Positions 57,674 through 64,000 of a stretch of DNA of 64,000 bases are shown piece by piece. The DNA lies in NCBI RefSeq assembly GCF_000156235.1, contig NZ_DS996811.1, forward strand, positions 124,001 through 188,000, given 5' to 3'. Every line of letters begins with the position of its first letter. Position 1 is the stretch's first letter. Origin of the DNA: Pseudovibrio sp000156235 (GTDB lineage: Bacteria; Pseudomonadota; Alphaproteobacteria; Rhizobiales; Stappiaceae). The translations under genes were made by a program, and so were the position numbers. The notes below the pieces were generated by a model. It saw only the letters and a list, made by a program, of their open reading frames with translations. It did no database searches and had not been told where the DNA came from.

Positions 57674-59770
57674 TTATTCCGCAGCCACTGCGGTATCTGC
57701 TTGTGAGATAACGGCGGCCCCATGGATATGGAGGCTAGGAAAGACGATGTGCAGCTTTTTGTCGAGGCTGTCATACTGCCATGGCAGCGTTTTACCCGAA
57801 TAAGCGCAGGTCACGCCCGCTGGCTCGTCGTCCATACGCACCCAGGCTTTTGCTTCTTTCAACTCCGGCGCGTCCTCGATGATCTCAACCGCACGGGTCT
57901 GACCATCATTATACGGTACACCGCTGCCGCGCAGCTGGGTTGGCGCATAAAGCACGTGCAGCACCTGACGTTGCTCATCAGCCTGCTTCATCAGCGACAT
58001 GCGCGTGGCTGATGGCAGTTCGGTGCCGATCAGCTGACTTGGCATCAGGCGGTTGATGAGGCCGCGCACCAGATACTTATAAAGCGTCTGGCCCGTTGTG
58101 CCGTAAAGGCGGAACAGCGGATAAGCCACATACGCCACACTGCCCTTCTGCATGATCGCCGGACCAAGCGGCTCAGCGTCCGGATCTTCCGGCGTGTGAA
58201 GGTGTGAGCAGAACTTGTCCCATGTGCGGTTGAAATAGGATGGACGAACATCAGCCAGCACATCACCATCTGTTGCCCGCAGAGATGCCCCCTTCTCGTA
58301 CATAACAACAGAAGCATCGACCAGATCATCGTCCAGCTTTCCCCGACAGGACAGATAGCTCGGGTCGTACTTCATTGGTGTATCAGACAGTTCTGCTCCG
58401 ATGTCGAGGAGGTATCGCTTGCCCTCAACATCAAGACCGGACTCGCCAGTGGCCAGAATGGCGCCGCCCGCGTCCGTAAACGCTTTCAGGCGAACCGCAA
58501 GGTCGTCATTCAGGCGAATGCTGTCCGGCAAAATGATCAGCTTGTAGTCATCAAAACTGCTGGAAGAGGAGATGAGATCAAACGGGATCTGCATTTCCAG
58601 CAGCATGCGGGCAGAAGCAGAGTCGCTCGGCTCGCTACGATGGCCCAGGTGGCTGCCAAGCTGGGAGACTTGCGCCTCAACAGAAAGGATCGCCACTTCC
58701 CGCTGATAGGTCGCGTTGCTCGCATATGGCTCCAGCGCTTTAACGCGGGAATAAGCCGGGCGGATCAGGTCGTAGGTCGCAAAGTCCATATGCCCGTTCG
58801 GGTGCAGCTGATCGCCAATGGAACAGCGCGCGCCCAGAGAGACCATAAGGCAGCACTCATAGGTTAGCGCGTCAGCCCGCTTGAAGCCGCCGAACTCACC
58901 CCAGTGCGTATGGAAGCGTCCCGTCATACCCAGGTACGGCAGGTTCAATGTATCCGCGTACCGTGCTGAGACGGGAAAATGGTCATAACCCCAGCCACCC
59001 GTCGGCAGGCTCTCCAGCTCCAGATGACCGTAGTATTGGTAGCGCTCATCCTGGCCTTTGTAGATGTGGCCAGAGTTGAAGAAAATTCGTGTATCCGGGA
59101 ACTCTCCGTTGACCGCTTGCGAAAACCTTTCAAAAAAACGCAAAAGAACGCGTTTATCGTTGCTCTTGCGGTCATCCGCGCTCAGCGGGTCCAAACCCTC
59201 TGATTTCATTGAGGAAAGGCAGGCGTTACAGGTGCATTCCCACGAGGCGAGGATGTCCATGAACAACGCAGGCGGATTATAACGAGCGCAAACTTCCAGA
59301 GCGATGTCGATCTGCCGCTGAATTGCACCCTCGTGGTTCAGACAGATGGTGTGCCATGTGGGAGTAAGCTGGTTCATGGCAGAAGGCTCAGTGCCCGGAT
59401 AGTTGGCCGCCGTGTTCTGCGCCTGCATTACACGCCATTCCGGATGCTCGCGGGCCGTCAGCTCATCCCATTGAACTGTCAGGTAAATTGGGGTCGCAAT
59501 GTCGGCAGCATGACAGGCCTTGATCATGTCCCCCAGCAGGTCTGCATTTTGCAGTTCCGGGTGCGGTTTGCCTACATTGGTGGGGTAATAACTCCAGCCG
59601 TGATGACAACGGGCGAACAGGGTGACGGAGTCCACCTCGCCATGCTTCAGCGTTTCAACAAACTGCGTCGGATCAAACTTGGACCCGATCCCTCCAATAT
59701 GTTCAGAGGTATGAAAATCCAGATGAATCTGGCGGTATCGGAAGTCTTTTACTTCTTTTTTCTGGCACAT
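57674..59770 (-). CDS. GH-like protein with beta-galactosidase-type trimerisation region
   Basis: This 698-residue cytoplasmic protein starts with a TIM-barrel-like domain of the 'hypothetical glycosyl hydrolase 6' type: 'FRYRQIHLDFHTSEHIGGIG', 'VDSVTLFARCHHGWSYYPT', 'ALFMDILASWECTCNACL' (with C-T-C-x2-C) and 'PYLGMTGRFHTHWGEFGGF'. A second domain resembling the GATase-like trimerisation module of family 42 beta-galactosidases follows ('DYKLIILPDSIRLNDDLAVR' and 'DAGGAILATGESGLDVEG'). It most likely attacks a glycoside brought in by the adjacent importer, but neither sugar nor catalytic acids can be named. The clustered Cys may bind a metal. It starts three bases after the permease stop. Confidence 0.75.
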   Translation of the reverse strand: MCQKKEVKDFRYRQIHLDFHTSEHIGGIGSKFDPTQFVETLKHGEVDSVTLFARCHHGWSYYPTNVGKPHPELQNADLLGDMIKACHAADIATPIYLTVQWDELTAREHPEWRVMQAQNTAANYPGTEPSAMNQLTPTWHTICLNHEGAIQRQIDIALEVCARYNPPALFMDILASWECTCNACLSSMKSEGLDPLSADDRKSNDKRVLLRFFERFSQAVNGEFPDTRIFFNSGHIYKGQDERYQYYGHLELESLPTGGWGYDHFPVSARYADTLNLPYLGMTGRFHTHWGEFGGFKRADALTYECCLMVSLGARCSIGDQLHPNGHMDFATYDLIRPAYSRVKALEPYASNATYQREVAILSVEAQVSQLGSHLGHRSEPSDSASARMLLEMQIPFDLISSSSSFDDYKLIILPDSIRLNDDLAVRLKAFTDAGGAILATGESGLDVEGKRYLLDIGAELSDTPMKYDPSYLSCRGKLDDDLVDASVVMYEKGASLRATDGDVLADVRPSYFNRTWDKFCSHLHTPEDPDAEPLGPAIMQKGSVAYVAYPLFRLYGTTGQTLYKYLVRGLINRLMPSQLIGTELPSATRMSLMKQADEQRQVLHVLYAPTQLRGSGVPYNDGQTRAVEIIEDAPELKEAKAWVRMDDEPAGVTCAYSGKTLPWQYDSLDKKLHIVFPSLHIHGAAVISQADTAVAAE

Positions 59771-59773
59771 GAT

Positions 59774-60595
59774 TTAGCCCTTGGAGCCGCTGTTATTTTT
59801 GCCGTCAGCGGAGAAATACTTCTGGAAGAACAAGAAGATAATGAGTGGTAAGATGGAGGTGATGATGGTCGCAACCGCGCGCTGATCCCAGTTGGGTTCA
59901 TAGGTTCCGGAGATCGTGGAGAGCATCACCGGCAGCGTCGCATTTTCCCGCAGGAACAACATCGGCAGCAAAAGCGAGTTCCACGTCCACATAAACTGCA
60001 GAATGCCAACCGCCGCCATCGCCGTCAGCGTGTTTGGTAGCACGATAAAAAAGTAGGTCCGCAAATGCCCACACCCATCCACCTGCGCCGCATCAATCAG
60101 CGAGCGCGGGAAGTTGGAAAGGAAGTTTTTGACCAGCAGAACCGACCAGGCGAAGGACAGACCCACGAACGGAATAACCACAGACCAGTAGGTATCGATC
60201 AGCCCCATCTCGCGCCACAGCTTGAAGAGGGGAATGATAACCACCTGATTTGGCACAACAAATGCGTTCACGAGAATGAGCAGCAAGATCCGGCGGAACG
60301 GGAACTTGAGATAGTGGAACGCATAGGCCGCTGCTGGTGCAAACAGAACCGGGAGGATAGTCGCGAAACTGGCTACGGCCAGAGAGTTCAAAAACGCGCG
60401 GCCAATCGGGTAGTTGACCCAGACCTCACGCCAGGCTTCCAGCGTGAACGTGAAAGGCTCAATCGTCCACCAGCCATTGACAATCTCGCCTTCCGGACGG
60501 ATCGACATGGCGATGATACCCACCAGCGGCACAATCCAGATAACTGCAACAGACCCCAGCACAAAAACAGGCCATTTTGGAGTTTGATTGATCAT
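59774..60595 (-). CDS. carbohydrate ABC transporter permease (MalG type)
   Basis: This 273-residue permease has six helices and the EAA loop 'SLIDAAQVDGCGHLRTYFFI' with VLPNTLTAMAAVG. The long periplasmic segment after helix 1 (IRPEGEIVNGWWTIEPFTFT) is typical of MalG/UgpE partners. Its start overlaps the stop of the other permease gene by four bases (ATGA). It pairs with that permease, the binding protein and the UgpC-type ATPase. Confidence 0.9.
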   Translation of the reverse strand: MINQTPKWPVFVLGSVAVIWIVPLVGIIAMSIRPEGEIVNGWWTIEPFTFTLEAWREVWVNYPIGRAFLNSLAVASFATILPVLFAPAAAYAFHYLKFPFRRILLLILVNAFVVPNQVVIIPLFKLWREMGLIDTYWSVVIPFVGLSFAWSVLLVKNFLSNFPRSLIDAAQVDGCGHLRTYFFIVLPNTLTAMAAVGILQFMWTWNSLLLPMLFLRENATLPVMLSTISGTYEPNWDQRAVATIITSILPLIIFLFFQKYFSADGKNNSGSKG

Positions 60596-61545
60596 TTGCT
60601 CTCCGATGCCTTGTCCAGAATGAGTGGGATGGAACAGACGATAACCGCGAGCAGAAGCACCACCGTACTTGCAGCCCCATAGCCCTGCTTGAAGTAGACA
60701 ACGGACTCCTGGTACATGAAGTAACCAACTGTTTCTGTTGAACGAATTGGTCCACCAGCTGTCAGGATGTGGATCATGTCAAACGCTTTGAGGCTGTTCA
60801 GCAAGTTGATGAAGATCGCAATGCGCACACCGGGAAGGCTGAGAGGTGCCATGATGTAGCGCAGGATCTGGAAGTGGGTTGCCCCATCCATATGCGCCGC
60901 TTCAATCTGACTTTTCGGGATCGCCTGAATGGCTGCATAGCAGGTGAGCAGAGGCAGACCTGCCTGCGTCCAGACATAGGCCGCAACAACACCCCAGATC
61001 GCGGTGGACGGTTCCCCCAGCCATGGAGAGGCCCAGCCTTCCAGCCCGATAATGCGCAGCACGCCGTTGAGAAGACCAAAATCCGGCTGCAAAATGCCCA
61101 GCCACATCAAACCACTAGCGGTTTCAGAGATGCCGTAGGCTGCAAAGATGGCCACGCGGAACGGTGCAGTCTGCTTGGGAGCCAGACCGGAAATCAGCGC
61201 AACGCTCCAACCAATAAAGACGGAAATACCGGTACAAGCCAGTGTCCAGGTCAGCGTCACCCGCAGCGCGTTCCAGAAGTTCGCGTCATTGAACAGCTTG
61301 ATATAGTTAGAGAAACCTGCAGGTTTCGGTTGGCTCAATCCGGTCCAGTCAAGAAAACTCACACGGATCGTCTCAAAGAGCGGATACAGCACACCAATGC
61401 TGAAGAAGATCAGTGTCGGCGCCAGCAGTGCAAATGCAATCCAGTCGGCGCGGCGCAGGTTACCTCCGAAGAGCCGGGTGGCGAGGCCCGCAAAAGGCCC
61501 CGCCTGGGTCTGGGAGGTTAAGATAGACCCATGTTGTACACTCAT
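60592..61545 (-). CDS. carbohydrate ABC transporter permease (MalF/UgpA type)
   Basis: This 317-residue permease has a cytoplasmic N-terminal tail with LRRADWIAFALLAPTLIFF, six helices and the EAA loop 'SQIEAAHMDGATHFQILRYI' followed by MAPLSLPG. The C-terminal 'FDMIHILTAGGPIRSTETVG' block is characteristic of this subunit class. It overlaps the binding-protein gene and the second permease gene by four bases each, showing tight coupling. Confidence 0.9.
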   Translation of the reverse strand: MSVQHGSILTSQTQAGPFAGLATRLFGGNLRRADWIAFALLAPTLIFFSIGVLYPLFETIRVSFLDWTGLSQPKPAGFSNYIKLFNDANFWNALRVTLTWTLACTGISVFIGWSVALISGLAPKQTAPFRVAIFAAYGISETASGLMWLGILQPDFGLLNGVLRIIGLEGWASPWLGEPSTAIWGVVAAYVWTQAGLPLLTCYAAIQAIPKSQIEAAHMDGATHFQILRYIMAPLSLPGVRIAIFINLLNSLKAFDMIHILTAGGPIRSTETVGYFMYQESVVYFKQGYGAASTVVLLLAVIVCSIPLILDKASESK

Positions 61546-62813
61546 TGATAAAGCTCACTCGCTTTAGCTTCGAGCGCTGCAGTGACAGCATCAATGTTCG
61601 CATCGCTTGGGTCGCGAAGGAATTTCTGCAAGCCAACGCGGAACTCACCGCTCAACTCAGCTGGCAGAAGATCATCAAGAACAAAGAAAACGTCTACGAG
61701 CGGCAGAATCTGAGCGTATTTACGCACGATTGGATCGTAGGACGAGGGATCCACGTGCGCGCTCGGTGTTGCAAGGTTCTGCTCTGCAATGATCGCAGCG
61801 CCTTCCTTGCTCAGAACGAAATCAATAAACAGTTCTGCACCTTCCGGGTTCTTCGCTTGCTTCATCACAAGGAAGTTCTTTCCGTCAACACTCATCGCGT
61901 TGCCGTATTCCGGCTTGATCACCGGGAACTGCATGAAGGAGTAGTCTTTCACCGGGGTCAGGGAGTACTCATTCTTGGCGCGCTGGTTTGCCCAGGAACC
62001 AATCAGCATGAAGCCTGCCTTTTTGTTTTTCAGCACGGCATCAGCAGCATCTGTCCAGTGAGAGCTGAGCATCGCACCCGGTTCTGCGCAGCAGTCCGCT
62101 TCCAGCATGTCACGCAGATTGCGGAAGGTTTCCTTCACGCGATCATCCGTCCACGCCACTTTGTGCTCAGAAAGTTCTTTGGCAAAGGCTGGGCCAGCGG
62201 TGCGCAGCAATGCGTTTTCAAACCATTCTGTCTGCGCCCAACTCCGCGCACCGATGGAAACAGGTAGCATTCCAATTTCTTTCAAGGCACTGAAAGAGCT
62301 CAGGAAGTCCTTCCACTGGGTTGGCTCCCCCGCGATGCCGGCTTTCGCCAATGTATCCGGACGATACCAAACACCGGAACGGTTGCCCGCGATGAAGTAT
62401 GCGCCATAGGTTTTGCCATGATAGGTTGCCAGATTACGCCAGCTGTCATTCAACGCAGATGACCAACCATACTGCTCCCATGCAGCATCAATCGGACGGA
62501 TCAAATCAGCTTCTACCAGCTCTTTCTCAAAGGACGGCCAGGTGTTGAGCAGGAGATCAAACTGTTCGCCGGAAAGCATTGCAGAACGAATGCCGGAGCG
62601 CGGATCATCCCCACCCGCTGCCGGATTGATGTCCTTGATCTCATAGTCCGGATATTTGGCAGTGAAACCCTCTTCCAGTGCAATGATCAGATCACGTTCT
62701 GAGCCACCCAGCCAGTTGAAGATCACAAGCTCTTTGTCAGCTGCAAATGCGGTCCCCCCCGCAAATGTCATAGCGGCAATTGCGAGCGCAGATGCCGAAT
62801 TCAATATTTTCAT
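61542..62813 (-). CDS. carbohydrate ABC transporter substrate-binding protein
   Basis: This 423-residue protein has a signal peptide (MKILNSASALAIAAMTFAGG, cleavage after AFA near residue 24). The mature protein is a family 1 extracellular solute-binding protein: 'ELVIFNWLGGSERDLIIALE', 'SGEQFDLLLNTWPSFEKELV', 'AGFMLIGSWANQRAKNEYS' and 'NFLVMKQAKNPEGAELFIDF'. It is the first gene of the operon and delivers an unknown sugar or sugar derivative to the permeases. I use ATG 62813; an upstream ATG at 62843 would precede the signal peptide with ten extra residues. A LacI-type dyad lies just upstream. Confidence 0.88.
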   Translation of the reverse strand: MKILNSASALAIAAMTFAGGTAFAADKELVIFNWLGGSERDLIIALEEGFTAKYPDYEIKDINPAAGGDDPRSGIRSAMLSGEQFDLLLNTWPSFEKELVEADLIRPIDAAWEQYGWSSALNDSWRNLATYHGKTYGAYFIAGNRSGVWYRPDTLAKAGIAGEPTQWKDFLSSFSALKEIGMLPVSIGARSWAQTEWFENALLRTAGPAFAKELSEHKVAWTDDRVKETFRNLRDMLEADCCAEPGAMLSSHWTDAADAVLKNKKAGFMLIGSWANQRAKNEYSLTPVKDYSFMQFPVIKPEYGNAMSVDGKNFLVMKQAKNPEGAELFIDFVLSKEGAAIIAEQNLATPSAHVDPSSYDPIVRKYAQILPLVDVFFVLDDLLPAELSGEFRVGLQKFLRDPSDANIDAVTAALEAKASELYQ

Positions 62814-62829
62814 AACAAGCTCCCAAATA

Positions 62830-62842
62830 TGAAACGTTATCA
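62830..62842. promoter_or_regulatory. candidate LacI-family operator
   Basis: TGAAACGTTATCA (62830-62842) is close to the LacI-family consensus with central CG (TG-A-A-CG-T-T-CA), one base off symmetry. It lies 17 bases upstream of the binding-protein gene that heads the sugar operon, whose LacI-type regulator is encoded 5 kb downstream. Confidence 0.5.
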
Positions 62843-63753
62843 ACTTAGATAGATTTTCGGAGTGCTGTCTAGAAAAATTTACGTATTTTTGATGAGCGAA
62901 TGCGACTTGCTACGTCGAATTAGCAAAATTCTGCGACTTTTCTAGCGAGAATTCAATTGAAATTTCTCATGTATAAATATTGGAGAAATGCGATTCTGAG
63001 AACTGTTTTGGGAAAATCTGGTTCTAGGACGACTCCCAACTGCACTAGATGACCAACCAAATTAGAAAGGTTTCAAGTTTCTCATCAACAAGGATGCGCG
63101 CTCGAGAGACGAACCCTCTGAAGCATTACGCAATTAGCTACCATCCCCGACGAAGAGTAGTGAACACGCCCTGAGCTTTGGAAGAGTTGGCGCTCATCAA
63201 GGAGCGTGACGGATGCAAGGTCCGCTTTCAGGATGACAACCACGAAAACAAGCCCCCACTCGCCTTCGCTTTTACGCGCCCAACTCAACCTGAAAACGGA
63301 CCTAAACGGAGAAATCCCCCATCATCCAGGACAACTGAGAAGCCCTGACCTCCAAAAAATGAACAAGTGACTTGCGAGATGATCCATTCACCCACCAGCC
63401 CAAAATGGAAGGCGCGCCTCCATGTAGCAGCGGCGAACTTCGCTCTCTCACTTGCTCTTTCAGACAAGCTGCTCAGTTGCTGGCTATCACCCTACTGTTA
63501 TTGAAGAATTAGCCAATCCACGGATCATGGGTGCCGCAGTTTGAAGGGTCAGGATTGTTGGCAGGTAATTCAGTAAAGGCTCATGGCCCCGCCATTTTCT
63601 TCCCATAGTTTTCGGGAGATGGATTACCTCCACCAGATCGCGTTGATTGCGTGCATCTGGTTCTGTGCTCAGATGCCTTTGCTCGTTCAAGCCTGAGGAT
63701 TGAACCATCTTCTCTATTCGACCCAAAATCGCTGGTGATGCCCGGAGTGGACC
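62843..63753. other. about 0.9 kb without a convincing gene before hmgA
   Basis: The first 150 bases are AT-rich and should hold the sugar-operon promoter. Beyond that, frames of 60-95 codons exist on the minus strand (for example 63487-63774 and 63581-63814), but they overlap each other and the hmgA start, lack ribosome sites and match no family I know. The segment may contain decayed sequence. A GGAG at 63744 serves hmgA. Confidence 0.4.
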
Positions 63754-64000
63754 ATGGAAAAACCAACTGATCAAAACTCAGAGACCACCCATGACAGCCG
63801 CTATGGAACCACACCGGGATACATGGCCGGATTTGGCAATGATTTTGAGAGCGAGGCCCTCAAGGGGGCTCTGCCACAAGGACGGAACTCACCGCAACGG
63901 GTTGAATACGGCCTCTATGCCGAACAGCTCTCCGGCTCTCCTTTCACCGCACCCCATAGAACACTCGAACGCTCCTGGCTCTATCGCATCAGACCTTCCG
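63754..64000 (+). CDS. hmgA: homogentisate 1,2-dioxygenase, N-terminal part
   Basis: The first 82 codons are present; the gene is cut by the window end. The sequence is strongly conserved with HmgA: 'PGYMAGFGNDFESEALKGAL', PQGRNSPQRVEYGLYAEQ, LSGSPFTAPHRTLERSWLY then RIRPS. The enzyme opens the homogentisate ring with O2 and Fe(II) in tyrosine/phenylalanine breakdown; the iron ligands lie further downstream, out of view. The ATG at 63754 has GGAG seven bases before it. Confidence 0.93.
   Translation, partial: MEKPTDQNSETTHDSRYGTTPGYMAGFGNDFESEALKGALPQGRNSPQRVEYGLYAEQLSGSPFTAPHRTLERSWLYRIRPS

Noticed and set aside
63487..63814. Minus-strand frames of 77-95 codons before and over the hmgA start
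   Set aside because: They overlap each other and the highly conserved hmgA N-terminus and match no family I recognise.
1..64000. CRISPR arrays, tRNA or rRNA genes, complete insertion sequences, prophage genes
   Set aside because: No regularly spaced repeats, no tRNA-like cloverleaf or rRNA sequence, and no transposase, integrase or phage structural protein was recognised on either strand.

Overview
The window is about 64 kb of dense, intron-free bacterial DNA. The gene set suggests an alphaproteobacterium, most likely a marine, host-associated genus such as Pseudovibrio. The evidence is a pseudaminic-acid gene, rhizobial-type malonyl-CoA synthetase, a type III secretion chaperone/effector pair, a quinol-type nitric oxide reductase, several ABC uptake systems and homogentisate dioxygenase. 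The taxon is inferred from gene content; no rRNA or tRNA was seen. There is no prophage, complete insertion sequence or CRISPR array.

Layout. 0-4 kb: cell-surface glycan genes (partial methyltransferase, PseG, three glycosyltransferases, one with an apparent N-terminal frameshift). 4.2-10 kb: a FecI-type sigma factor, a FecR-type regulator, a TonB-dependent transducer and a periplasmic di-heme peroxidase, which read as one cell-surface-signalling uptake unit. 10-17 kb: MatB, two small methyltransferase/secreted genes, a LysE exporter, an ECF41-type sigma factor coupled to a carboxymuconolactone decarboxylase-like protein with a recognisable ECF41 promoter, a GNAT enzyme and a YghU-type glutathione transferase. 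17.5-20 kb: the glycyl radical enzyme YjjI and its activase YjjW. 20.6-24 kb: an AraC regulator divergent from a Tat-exported isochorismatase-family hydrolase, a stand-alone domain resembling part of phosphorothioation-associated methyltransferases, and an SDR. 24-26.1 kb: a CesT-type secretion chaperone and a large probable effector.

26.2-30.5 kb: an ABC importer resembling YnjBCD. 30.8-40.6 kb: a sulfotransferase-like protein, an LprI-like protein, a Na/Pi cotransporter homologue, qNOR with a perfect dyad upstream, a MATE exporter, small membrane proteins and an XRE regulator. 40.6-42.9 kb: a Nudix hydrolase and the RtcB ligase / release factor H pair, which is linked to RNA and ribosome repair. 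43-47 kb: NAD- and FAD-dependent oxidoreductases beside a MarR regulator. 47-54.5 kb: a VOC protein, an NCS1 permease behind a hairpin-rich leader, YgjV, a type III polyketide synthase with an overlapping ICMT-type methyltransferase, and an aldehyde dehydrogenase behind nested inverted repeats.

54.6-62.8 kb: a tightly packed minus-strand operon for uptake and breakdown of an unknown carbohydrate (binding protein, two permeases, a GH-like protein with a beta-galactosidase-type trimerisation region, a LacI regulator, an EEP-family phosphoesterase/nuclease and an ATPase), with a candidate LacI operator in front. About 0.9 kb without a convincing gene then leads to the start of hmgA, cut by the window end. 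All domain and family calls are from reading the sequence and memory of families; no database search was possible.
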